NCBI GenBank assembly: GCA_031772625.1
Contig: CM062811.1
Location: forward strand, 649,524,606 to 649,588,605
Direction: 5' to 3'
DNA length: 64,000 nt
Source of the DNA: Pinus tabuliformis
Taxonomy: Eukaryota; Streptophyta; Pinopsida; Pinales; Pinaceae
Shown here: in pieces, positions 22,475 to 31,996 of the stretch
Layout: every line of letters begins with the position of its first letter
Numbering within the stretch: position 1 is the first letter of the stretch
Translations under genes and position numbers: made by a program
Notes under the pieces: model-generated
Told to the model about the DNA's origin: nothing
What the model saw: the letters and a program-made list of their open reading frames with translations, nothing else
Database searches by the model: none

Positions 22475-24329
22475 TCATATGAAGTGATATTTCCAATGTA
22501 GCCACCGGCGCATTGGTTGACCCATGTTGGTGAAGGCTTGGTTCGGGAGCAACCCAGTTGTGCGAACCAACAAACAAGAAATATATAATATTGAATACAA
22601 CCACACTTCGTGTTTGATAGTGCCCACAGTACATAAGTGAGTACAAGTGCATGATGAGTAGTCTGTGGACTTATCATGGTGTTGTGTGAGACTGTGTGCA
22701 ACTTTGAAGCACGAGCACAATCTTGACTGAGACATGTAAGCAAACAAAAGAAAAAAAGATAACTTGCGGCGTACATGTGTGCTTGCAATGTAAGATTCCT
22801 CTAATGCATGAGCGATGGGATTGTGCGGTTTGAGTGGAGGAAGTGTGATCTGTGTGTGAGATGGTTCTTCAATGCATACAAATGAGTGATGAGGAGCATT
22901 GGGTGATTGAACAGTTTCATGATCGGAAGTGAGAATAACCCCAAGTGAGCGAGGGACTGACATAACCATTAGCTTGGGCTGAAGTGCCTCGACAGTCTTG
23001 GGTGTTTCAAATTCATCATCAAATAGATCATCATAAACCGGTGGCTTCGAAAGATCAACTGTGACAGAGTCATGATCGTGATCAAATACAAAAATAAATG
23101 GATCACGACCGCCACGATCAGAAAAATCAATGATTTCATCGGCATCCTCATGATCAGATGAATCAAACAGAGGGGTAGATGAAAAGCGAACAAACTCATC
23201 CTCTGTGTTTCTAGAAAATATAGATGAAAGATCAAGTGGATTTTCAACGAATAACTTATCCTCTTCATTGTCGAATGGTGGACCAACATCCAGTGAGTCT
23301 TGCAAGTGATCAACAACGGGTGCATCTGTGGATGAAGACACACATGTAAAATCTTGGATGGCAGGTTCATCAAAGATGTTAGGAAAGAACTGAGCGGGCT
23401 TAGACATAAGGGAGTCCTCCTTCGCCTAGTGTTGATGCTCAAGCTCCCACTCATACTCTTCATGAATGACAATGCATGTTGGTTGTGTAACACTAACTCC
23501 ATCAATGGGTTATTCCTCGTTCACAACAAGTGAAGAGTCTGGAATGGACGAACACAAGACAATATCATCTGGAGGAACACCCGAGTGCGAAGACGGAGGT
23601 TGTAGAAAAAGATGCATATGAGAAATCGAAGGACTCACAACCAAATCTGTGCAAAAATTGAGTGAAGTGATGTTGGGAAATTGTGAAAGATGAACATGTG
23701 TGTGAGCATGATATTCAACATCACTAGGCAGTGGTGAATTTGTTGAATGAGAGGAAGGCAGACAGTTAGTCGAGACAGTGCCCACATCCACATGAGATTG
23801 CGTAGATCCATCAATGAAGAATGTTGAGCGAGGCTTGATCTCAAGCTTCTTCTTGGGACATGAAAATTTCTTAAGGCAATACTCGAACTGGTCCCAAAGA
23901 TAGGAAAATTTCATCTGGCTCCTTGGAGCTTGAAACTGCAAGTCACGGAAGCGCTGCCAAAAATCAATAACCGAATCATGTGAAGCCTTCCGTTGTTGTA
24001 ATAGGTTTTGGTCAAGATAGTCTGGATCAAAATGATAGAAAGTGTAATCAATGAGATCACAGAAATGCTCAAGTGAGTGCACGTAGTGAGCCGGTAGGCT
24101 GAGCAACCAACGAAATGGAGATTTGCGAAGTGTGTGTGCAAGCAACAAGCTGGCATGTTCATCAGAACATCCATCTTCCTCATGAAGCATGGAAAGAAAG
24201 CATGTAAGTACTCAAGCCAGGGCACTTCGCCTTCACCATCATACGTGTAAGTGGACAAGAGATTGAAAAAAATCCCCCGTGATGCAGACATATTTACGAT
24301 TCGAAAAACATCATTGAGGGAGAAGAGTG
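22475..24329 (-). pseudogene. Gag of a minus-strand LTR element
   Basis: The likely start is the minus-strand Met at about 24291 (MSASRGIFFNLL). The first 35 codons (VPWLEYLHAFF) and the body (LRKSPFRWLLSLPAHYVHS, then LEHFCDLIDYTFYHFDPD, LLQQRKASHDSVIDFWQRF and FRDLQFQAPRSQMKF) are in different frames, so there is a shift near 24200. The body is typical of the gag domain of plant LTR elements. An acidic Asp/Ser/Pro-rich tail follows (22800-23407), with another shift near 23505. No protease, RT or integrase follows to the left. The PBS and LTR are at 45330-46269: the 21-kb element split this one between PBS and gag. It is a gag-only or 3'-truncated element. Confidence 0.7.
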
Positions 24330-24334
24330 CAAGA
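24330..24334. repeat. Target-site duplication of giant-LTR element, left
   Basis: CAAGA directly before the 5' LTR, repeated exactly at 45268-45272. Confidence 0.93.
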
Positions 24335-25220
24335 TGTTGGATACCTATAGTAATAGGTTTCATATTTCATGATTGGCAAGAGAAAAGCCAAATATGCTCT
24401 GCTCTGGTATCCCAAAGATCCCATATTTCCCAGGAAATCAGAGGTGTGTGAAGTGTTTCAAGTATTAAGAACCTTATTTCAAATTTTGTGGATGATTCAA
24501 CAGTCTAATCTGGATCATGCCATGTTTCAATTTTGTGTTGTAGAATAGAGAAAGAGGTCTGTCCAAACAGCTTAATCTTGGCAGACAAGTAGTTCAGGCA
24601 GAGAAGCAAAGGTTCCCAAAAGTTTAATCTGGGACCTTGGAAGACATAAGGGTAGAAGTAGATAGAGAGAAAAGGAAAAAGCCAAAGAAAAGAAAAGGCA
24701 ATTGAGGGTTGCAAGTCCAAGTGCCCCTCCAAGAAGAAACAAAAAATGCTAGGAAAATAGTTGGGTAGGCAGTTGTGGTTGCAGAAAGAATATGATCACC
24801 ATTACACAAGTATCAATAGGTCTCTTGCCATGGCAATTGATCTATCAGCAAACAAAGTGGTGAATTCCATGAAATTACAGCAAAGAGCATCACTAACTTC
24901 TTCTCTTTCCCTCTCTACTCCATCACTAACACCCCCTTTCTAAATTCCCCTCCTTCATTCATATTAACTCCTAATTCTACTATATAACATCCCTTATCTT
25001 ACCCCCACCCCTAATATTATTAACACTAAGGTGTATAAAACCCCAAATCTTATGTATATTCCCTCCCCTAGGCATAATAGCCGTGTATTTTTCAAAAGGG
25101 ACCAAATGGCATCTGGCCACTTTGGTGAACCTATTCCACCCTATTTCCCCTTTGCTGCAAGTCAATTTGCCTTCAACTCACCTCTGCATTGCTAAAACCC
25201 ACTTTCCAAACCCATTTTGC

Positions 25221-25230
25221 CTATAAAACC
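25221..25230 (+). promoter_or_regulatory. TATA box upstream of LTR ORF
   Basis: CTATAAAACC lies 1.1 kb before the LTR ORF start and just before the CpG-rich block. It could drive an ORF transcript with a long leader. A possible leader intron has a donor at 25960 (ACAG then GTATTT) and an acceptor ending at 26164 (CCCGGCAG). The same sequence is in the 3' LTR at about 39043. Confidence 0.45.
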
Positions 25231-25740
25231 TTTGCAAAGATCAAATGCCCGCCTCTGGCACGTTTCCCAATCCTACCGCATTGTGGTTTAATCAAAACAT
25301 TTGCAAAACCCACATAAAACCCATAAAATTTGATTTTTCCGCCCACAATATCAGACGCGCTTGTTTCCCCTCCGCCAGCCGTCGGATCAAGCCCACCAGA
25401 TCCGACGGCCTACAGCAATATCGGAGCGCCTCCCGTGACCGCACGTTAACTTCCGGGGAAGTGACGTTGCGCCTTGTCACGCCTCCTCCACGCGTCGGGC
25501 GTTAAACCATCTCGGAGCCCGCTCTGACATCCTCCGCGCCGTACCTTAACCGCCCCGGGAGACTGCGACGGTTAAGGCCTTAACCGTGACCGTTGCACGT
25601 TAACCGCTGCCTACCCGCCGCTAATTCACCGCCACGTCTTTCCCTGCCCGTACCCGCTTACGTTATTGGCCCACCTCACTGCTGACTGGGCTGCCACCTC
25701 GCCGCACCTTTGACCAGTCGCCCACTGCCACGTCGCCCAA

Positions 25741-25759
25741 TGACGTCATGCTGACGTCA
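25741..25759 (+). promoter_or_regulatory. Paired TGACGTCA motifs (bZIP-type), 5' LTR
   Basis: Two perfect TGACGTCA palindromes at 25741-25748 and 25752-25759, spaced by three bases. This ACGT-core motif is a known binding site of plant bZIP factors of the TGA/CREB type. The 3' LTR has four copies. Confidence 0.55.
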
Positions 25760-26373
25760 GCAGAAAAAAGCGCCAAATGGTAAAATGACCCATATTTACC
25801 AAATTTTCCCGTGTTTTTACCATTTTCACTGTGTTTTTTACTGAGCGCTCTGCTTGACCGTTTGAGCTCGAATTTTCGCCAACCAGCCGATTAGCCCGGG
25901 CGACCTCCTCAAAAAGCAACCGTGCACCTGTGTTTCAACCTCTGCTCGTCGAATTACAGGTATTTAGACCATTTCGCCCTCCATACGACCTTCATTAAGC
26001 TCAAAATTGCTCACAGGGATAATAGAACCATAAAGACTAGATTTACACCGTTCATTCCCCTTCATTCATCCAGCATTGTCATTGTGAGGGCCAAGAAACA
26101 CCGGCAGAGCTCTAGAAACCTGCAATTCCCATTAAACCTCTGTAATTCTGCGTTTTCCCGGCAGAATTGCTAATAGACATAATTCACCCTGTCAGAGAGT
26201 TCAGTTACACCACAGAGAAGTTCTGTCACTAGACTCCAGTAGTATTTCAATTGCTACTGAGAGAATTCCCCTTGAACATTCAAAACCTCAAACTGTTTCC
26301 ACAGAAGACTGCCTCCAGACTGCGTTTTCACCATTCCACCTGTCCACCTGCAATTCTTGCAACTTAAAGAGCT

Positions 26374-29300
26374 ATGGAGACCCCTATTGCACTCAATATT
26401 AGGCCCATCAATGCACCTCACCAAGAACTAGCGTGGAAAGCCCTGGGAGACATGGACTACCAAATGCTGGATTGGTTTCCCATGGGAACCAAGTATAATG
26501 TGCTAATGCTGAATGAACTAAGAGCCCAGCACCTCAGTGGAGCAGATATCTTGGGAATTTGGGAGTCAAATTTGCCCATATACAACCTTCCCCAAGTCAA
26601 TCCAATGCCAGAGCTCATTTACAGCTGCCAGGAATGCTATGACCCCAGCCAGAGGGCAGTCATAAGCCCCACAGGCTTAGTCCTGTTCCAGATCACCCCA
26701 GAGAGCATAAACCAGATGCTGCGCTTCAATACAGCCAAGAAGTTGACCCCTCTATCTATGCAGAATCTGATAAACAGAGGGAGCAAGCTGTCCAGTGACC
26801 AGATTGTCAAAATCAACCAACTGTTTGTCACACCGGGCTCTGAAACAGTCAGAACCCCTCCTATTGGGTATCATTATCTGAATGAGTTGGGCAGAATGCT
26901 GGTGGACCTAATTAGCTATGTCCTAGGGTTCAGGGGGCTGGAAGATGTAGATGAAAGTATAATGGCAATGCTGTCTATATTTGCCCCGGGTAAGCCTCCA
27001 GCTGTGCAGTATGATTATGCAACTTACATAGCAGAGAAAATCCATGAGCAGTTCATGAATTTGAAAAGGGAGAGACTGTTCAGGTACTCCTCCTATATAT
27101 ATCATTTATTCCTTTTCTACCAGCCAGATACCTTCTCAGTTCCTTTGAGGCCACTCAATGCCCAAGGAATCCCAAGATCAGTTGTTTTCTGGACCTCTGT
27201 TTTTCATTCTACCTCAGTATCACCCTATACATACTGTGAGTTTATTGATTTATTTGTTCATCCAGCCCTAACAGCTCTGCAAGGTACTCCTCCTCCTAGA
27301 TTAACCGATGATATGAAGAGGATTATACATTTGAACAAATCTTATAATATTGGCAACTGGTACTTCTACCAGAACCACACAGTCATTAGGATATATGGCT
27401 GTGAATTGAACCCATTTAGGTTGCCAAGGTATGTCCCCATGAGGCTTTTTGCCTTAGAATATTTCAGGCAGTTTGGGAACTCAGATTACCTTCACTTTCA
27501 GAGTAGAAACAAGAAGTCACAATTGAAGGTAAGAAACCAGCTAGGTTCCTTCCTATATAACAGGAAAGAGGAAGGGTGGAAAGAGGCACACATCATCCTG
27601 GAAGGCCTCAGATTGCAGACCAGTTTTGAATGGATTCCCTATGACCCCAATCATTCTATCTCCCTCAGAAGAATTAGATACAAATTGGGCAACTATGCAC
27701 ATAAAAGACAACCTGAAATTGAAAAGTATGCCAATGCACTAGATTGGGAAGAGGGCACACTAGTAGAACAAGTCACTGAGGTAGAATTACTTGAGAAAGA
27801 GGCTAGGAATGTGCAAAAAGAAGCTGACTTGGAAACTTGTGGACAGGTGCCCCTCTCCTACAGAAAGCAAATTGGAACAGCTGCTAAATCTTCAGCAGCA
27901 CAGCAGCCAACTGCTGAAAAGACACCCCAGGCAGCAAGCAAAGACAAAGGAAAACAGGTGGAACAGCCACCTGTATTGACAGAAGAACAAGTTGACACCT
28001 TGCTACAGCAGCAAGAAGAAATGGAAGAGCAAGAACTGGGGCAGCAACAAGAAAAAGCACAGTCCAGTGAACAGCAGCCCTTGCAGCAGGAAAAGGGGAC
28101 AGATTTACCTAGTAACACTGAGCAGCAGCCCCAAACAGAGGTGCCTCCCAGGACAGACACCAATGTAGACACCTCGGTCCTCCAAACACCACAGAAGGAG
28201 GACTTGACCAGGAAAAGGGAGAGAGAGACCCCCCAGACCTCATCCTTCATCAGAGGAGAGAAGAGACAAAGACTGAATGACTCCCAAGAGGAGGACATAG
28301 CAGTAAGGCAAGCCATGGGCATGGGCCCATCCAGTGGAGAAATTTCGGCCAGCTCATCTCAGCGTGGACATGACATGACTATGGGAGGAGAGGTCAGCTC
28401 CTCCGGTCAACATAGAGAGGAGCAGTCAAGTATAAAGCAGCAGTTCATTGACATCAAAAGGAGGAGTGATCCCATAAAAGTGCAGCTCTATGATCACTTG
28501 TTAAAACTAGCTCCTAGCAACCAACAGAGACTCATGTCTGCTTTCGATGTGAGCGAAGGCAAAATGATAATGAGCCACTTCATGCCCACAACGTTGCATC
28601 CTCAGACCACCTCGGACTATCTAAGAACCAACATGGAGGTTCTTGCCAAAGACATACACCCTATGGACAAGATTGAATTACATAAGCAAACCGGTGAAAT
28701 GGTGTATGCCTCCCTGGCAGATGAGACATTGGAGAATTATAAACTAAAGAGCAGCCTGGATAACACAGCTTCTCAGCTGGAGTTAGAAAGAGCATCATCA
28801 CAAGCCAAGGACAATAGGATCAAGTCCTTGGAAGAGGTAATTATAGAGATAGGGCATGATCCTAAAGATGTCAAAGGCATCCAAGAACTTCTGAAGATAA
28901 GGGATGCAGACATGGCGGCCCTAAGAAAGAAAATCAAACTCCCGGCCACCATCCATCCACAAACAGATGAAGTTGCCCAGCAAAGGCAAGAAAAGGATAC
29001 TACAGACCTGCTGGTATCCCTATACAAAGAGCTGGTTAGGACTCAAGACCAGCTAGGACAAACTGAAGCTGCAAAGGCAGCACTACAAGAAGCACTGAAG
29101 CAAAGAGAAGAGGTCCAACTCTCCCAGCCTCCTCCTGTGATAATAAATCTTGAGGAAGTCCCTCCAAAGACTACTCCTCCTCCGCAGCAAACAGAAACTA
29201 CAGCACCATCCACAGCAGCAACAACTACAACATCAGAACAGGCTGCTAGCTTAGACATGCAAAAGCTGCAAGCTGAGATCCAAGCCATGGAATCTCAAAT

Positions 29301-30144
29301 GAAAGAGCTGGATGAGCTAAAGAAAACCTTGGCTAAGGTAAATGAAAGGTTTGACAAAAGCAAACAGAATGAGGCAGCCAAGGACAGAGAGGTAAAAGCT
29401 CTTAAGAGGAGAATTGCTGAACTAGAGAAGGAGCTTGCACTAGAAAAGGTGACAGCTGAAATAAAAGCAGTGCTGTGGAGCAATATTGGGCGGTCCATTG
29501 CCAAACAGTGGCAATATATTGAGACCATGGATGAGCAAATGGTGCTCATCACCAAAGCAAACAGAGAAATTCAGAGAGCCAGGGCAAGCCTTGGACACAT
29601 GCCAGAAGCTGCTACTAGGATGATCAATATTCTGAACCATAAGACTAGCTCTCAATTAGCTGTCATGGGAATCACCAACAGGACAGAAACAATTGCTGTA
29701 GCCAAAAGAGTCATAACACTAAGGAGCTTAGTTGGAACATTGGAGAGGAGGACCCAGGATATGCAAACTGAAATCAATAGATTCCTGGAAAAATTCGTGA
29801 CACTGCAGAACAGAGGCCTCCCCAGCATCTTAAGCAGTGTAGGAAGACTGCTCACCCTGGACAATTACAACAAGAGGATTGATGCCCATGCAGTGGCAGA
29901 GATTGCACAACCACCCAGCACTTCAGCAGAGCCAGGGCCAGCCACAGGGCAGAGTATGTATGACAGGGTAGAGAACCTGTTTTTCCTCATGAATGAAGTT
30001 GACCATCTGTTTGATACACCACCTAACTTCTTCAAATTTACAGAAGCAGATGAAACTCTGGGTGCAATCCTAGCACACCAACTGCCCACACAGGATGCCT
30101 GGAGAAATTTAACACAAACAGTTCTGTCAGGCCAGAATCAGTAG
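26374..30144 (+). CDS. Unknown 1256-aa protein encoded inside the 5' LTR
   Basis: Not recognised as a known enzyme. It starts METPIALNIRPINAPHQ at an ATG in good context (purine-rich before, G after). Residues 1 to about 470 look globular and helix-rich, with aromatic motifs such as GYHYLNELGRMLVDLI and RYSSYIYHLFLFY. About 480-610 is Gln/Glu/Ala-rich low complexity. A basic patch at about 612-640 (RKRERE, EKRQR) could be a nuclear localisation signal. From about 720 to 1090 there are long coiled coils (LENYKLKSSLDN; LKRRIAELEKELALEK), then a mixed C-terminal part. No RT, protease, integrase or membrane segment is seen. It resembles in layout, and weakly in the RY.S..YH..L pattern, the extra ORF of the gypsy element at 14042. 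Its location inside an LTR means two copies per insertion. A structural, RNA-binding or nuclear-trafficking role is guesswork. Confidence 0.85.
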   Translation: METPIALNIRPINAPHQELAWKALGDMDYQMLDWFPMGTKYNVLMLNELRAQHLSGADILGIWESNLPIYNLPQVNPMPELIYSCQECYDPSQRAVISPTGLVLFQITPESINQMLRFNTAKKLTPLSMQNLINRGSKLSSDQIVKINQLFVTPGSETVRTPPIGYHYLNELGRMLVDLISYVLGFRGLEDVDESIMAMLSIFAPGKPPAVQYDYATYIAEKIHEQFMNLKRERLFRYSSYIYHLFLFYQPDTFSVPLRPLNAQGIPRSVVFWTSVFHSTSVSPYTYCEFIDLFVHPALTALQGTPPPRLTDDMKRIIHLNKSYNIGNWYFYQNHTVIRIYGCELNPFRLPRYVPMRLFALEYFRQFGNSDYLHFQSRNKKSQLKVRNQLGSFLYNRKEEGWKEAHIILEGLRLQTSFEWIPYDPNHSISLRRIRYKLGNYAHKRQPEIEKYANALDWEEGTLVEQVTEVELLEKEARNVQKEADLETCGQVPLSYRKQIGTAAKSSAAQQPTAEKTPQAASKDKGKQVEQPPVLTEEQVDTLLQQQEEMEEQELGQQQEKAQSSEQQPLQQEKGTDLPSNTEQQPQTEVPPRTDTNVDTSVLQTPQKEDLTRKRERETPQTSSFIRGEKRQRLNDSQEEDIAVRQAMGMGPSSGEISASSSQRGHDMTMGGEVSSSGQHREEQSSIKQQFIDIKRRSDPIKVQLYDHLLKLAPSNQQRLMSAFDVSEGKMIMSHFMPTTLHPQTTSDYLRTNMEVLAKDIHPMDKIELHKQTGEMVYASLADETLENYKLKSSLDNTASQLELERASSQAKDNRIKSLEEVIIEIGHDPKDVKGIQELLKIRDADMAALRKKIKLPATIHPQTDEVAQQRQEKDTTDLLVSLYKELVRTQDQLGQTEAAKAALQEALKQREEVQLSQPPPVIINLEEVPPKTTPPPQQTETTAPSTAATTTTSEQAASLDMQKLQAEIQAMESQMKELDELKKTLAKVNERFDKSKQNEAAKDREVKALKRRIAELEKELALEKVTAEIKAVLWSNIGRSIAKQWQYIETMDEQMVLITKANREIQRARASLGHMPEAATRMINILNHKTSSQLAVMGITNRTETIAVAKRVITLRSLVGTLERRTQDMQTEINRFLEKFVTLQNRGLPSILSSVGRLLTLDNYNKRIDAHAVAEIAQPPSTSAEPGPATGQSMYDRVENLFFLMNEVDHLFDTPPNFFKFTEADETLGAILAHQLPTQDAWRNLTQTVLSGQNQ

Positions 30145-30989
30145 CGCTATTTCTACAGCTAAATAAGCACACATGCGCAGGCACAGTTTTGAGGAAAATA
30201 TCTACAGGGAAGAGGCAGAGGCTGAGCCAACTCAGCAGGACCATTGACTCACCACAAGCAACAGTCACAATCTCAGGTGACAAGTCCAAGACACAGCGTA
30301 CAAAGCATTGAAGACAGATTTTCCAGCATTTACTCAGAAAATCTCGACCGACTTAGCTGTCTCCAAAGGCTAAAATATCTTCTGACAGAGCATTAAAATG
30401 CCTGTACTCTGTAATCAATGCTGCATTAAATTTTGGCCATAATATCTTAAGTAGTTGGTAAGAAAGTAAAATCTGAGATAACTCAGGACTCAGATATTTT
30501 GTAAATGACAGCAAGTATATATTCACCCTTCACAGCGGTTGAAGGGGTTGTTGTAATTTCCTTTTGAGAACTCTCTCTTACTGTAATATTCTCAGAGAAG
30601 TAATACAAAGGAAGGATGGAATTTCCAAGGCTTGGTGTACTTTGAAGTATTGTGGTGAAAGATGAATGTTACAGGATTCCAGGGTGTTGCATAAAACAAT
30701 AAGTATTCTCAAATCTCTTTGTTGTATGTTTTCGAGTCTTTTGTTCTCTTTTGTTGCATAAATGTTTTACACTTGATAGCAAGGTGAAAGGATAGTTCCA
30801 GGACTTAACCCATGTTTACCCTGGACTCAAACTGAGCTATTATACATGTTTTCCTCAGATACAGTGACAGAATTGTAATTCTTAATTGCTGCATTTCGAA
30901 ACTGTGTCTTCTACTGTGACAGTCATTCTCAGGGATTCAATCTTTGCCCCTAAGACCTCTGTTTTCTCCTCTTAAAGCTGTCTGTTGGG
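30145..30989 (+). other. LTR spacer between ORF stop and second TATA
   Basis: No gene. Several AATAA-like runs (for example near 30700) could act in 3' end formation of the ORF transcript. Conserved without change in the 3' LTR as far as I can see. Confidence 0.5.
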
Positions 30990-30999
30990 TATATATAAA
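30990..30999 (+). promoter_or_regulatory. Second TATA box, near the 5' LTR end
   Basis: TATATATAAA lies about 400 bp before the LTR end, the usual place for a retroelement promoter. If it is the genomic promoter, everything upstream, including the long ORF, is U3, and R plus U5 are only about 0.4 kb. The 3' LTR has it at 44861-44870. Confidence 0.6.
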
Positions 31000-31400
31000 C
31001 AATAAGTGAAAATTCTTAAATGCTTTCACTGTTTGTGTTACCTGTTTCCACTCATCTAACCAAAACACTGTTCTATTAAACACTCAAATGGCCCTGTAAG
31101 TCCCATCTTTCATCCCAAAGTTTCAAACACATATAGCCGCAGACTCCATTGCCCAATGGTATTCAGCCTCTCTGAAAACTACATCACTAGAATCTAAAAG
31201 GAGTTTCATCAACCAACACATAAACAAAACCAGTGCATAATAGCTAGCCTAAAACCCTATCATAAACAGTTACAAATCATAAAGAGAGAGCCCTCTCTGA
31301 TCACAGTTTGGCTAGAAACAGTGATCCAAAGATTGGTTAGTGGTTACCTCGGCCGTATTCCCTTGGGAGTCATAGGGAACAACCTGGGTGTTAACATAAT

Positions 31401-31418
31401 TGGCGACTCCACTGGGGA
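31401..31418 (+). other. Primer-binding site of giant element
   Basis: TGGCGACTCCACTGGGGA lies four bases after the LTR end. It matches the type reported for Ogre/Tat elements, thought to pair with an arginine tRNA; I am sure of the pattern, less so of the tRNA. Confidence 0.85.
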
Positions 31419-31996
31419 CTTTAAGATTTTGCAGTTTCTATTTATCTTCCAAAGCTACCATCAAGCCTGAAACTAGCCAAGAGGCCTTAGGACTGTTTCT
31501 CTAATACAGGAACAGCTTTAGGGAAGAGCTAGCTAGGGAAACTTCATCTTAGCTTTGAGACCTATATAGTCATTCCAGAATGCTTGTTCAGTCCTTGTAC
31601 ATATAAAACTTCTGTATAAAGTTCTAAAAGAATACTTAGAAGCTGGCTCCCAAAAGAAACCCAAGGCACACTAGGGCAAACCCTGACCCTAATCAACCCA
31701 TCATTGTCGATAACCCAAATATCATACCAAAGAACATAAGGAGACAGCAAAAGCAGGACAAGCCTGCTGATTCAAATATAAGGTCAGACCAACCCATCCT
31801 CATTCCCACTCCTTGCAAAGCTCTTTTTCGTTCCACACCCAATTCCCCTAGTTCATCATCAACACCTCAAAGCCCTCCTCTCCCATCTTCACCATCTGCA
31901 CATACTCTTTCAATCAGTTTCCCGCTTGTTAACCCGGTTACACCTGTAATCCCTGTTGTCCCATTTATTCCTATTAACCCCATAAACCCCATAAAT
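31419..31996 (+). other. Leader with open Pro/Ser-rich frame lacking ATG
   Basis: No ORF with a Met start. The gag-pol frame is open upstream to about 31638, after a TAG, and reads Pro/Ser/Ile-rich (TPQSPPLPSS; NPINPINM), with no ATG before 31997. It may be untranslated, or translated from a non-AUG start. Confidence 0.5.

Larger units (their letters stand above)
24335..31396 (+). repeat. 5' LTR of giant element (7,062 bp)
   Basis: It starts TGTTGGATACC and ends GGGTGTTAACA; the ends form the usual TGTT...AACA pair. Contents in order: an AT-rich start, a first TATA box (25221), a CpG-rich block (about 25330-25760) with TGACGTCA palindromes, the long ORF (26374-30144), about 850 bp of spacer, a second TATA box (30990) and about 400 bp to the end. 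It lacks 37 bp and 12 bp that are present in the 3' LTR. Confidence 0.95.

Noticed and set aside
25245..25505. 86-codon frame in the CpG-rich block of the LTR
   Set aside because: CpG-rich sequence is open by chance; no motif, and it is likely leader or promoter DNA.
25922..26173. 83-codon frame before the LTR ORF
   Set aside because: It spans a likely leader intron, has no motif and no good start context.
27858..28322. 154-codon Cys/Ser-rich minus-strand frame (repeated at 41717-42181)
   Set aside because: It is antisense to the Gln/Glu-rich linker of the LTR ORF; Cys/Ser richness is the expected mirror of CAG/GAA codons.
28773..29555. Chain of minus-strand frames inside the LTR ORF
   Set aside because: They are shadows of the coiled-coil coding frame and are repeated identically in the other LTR.
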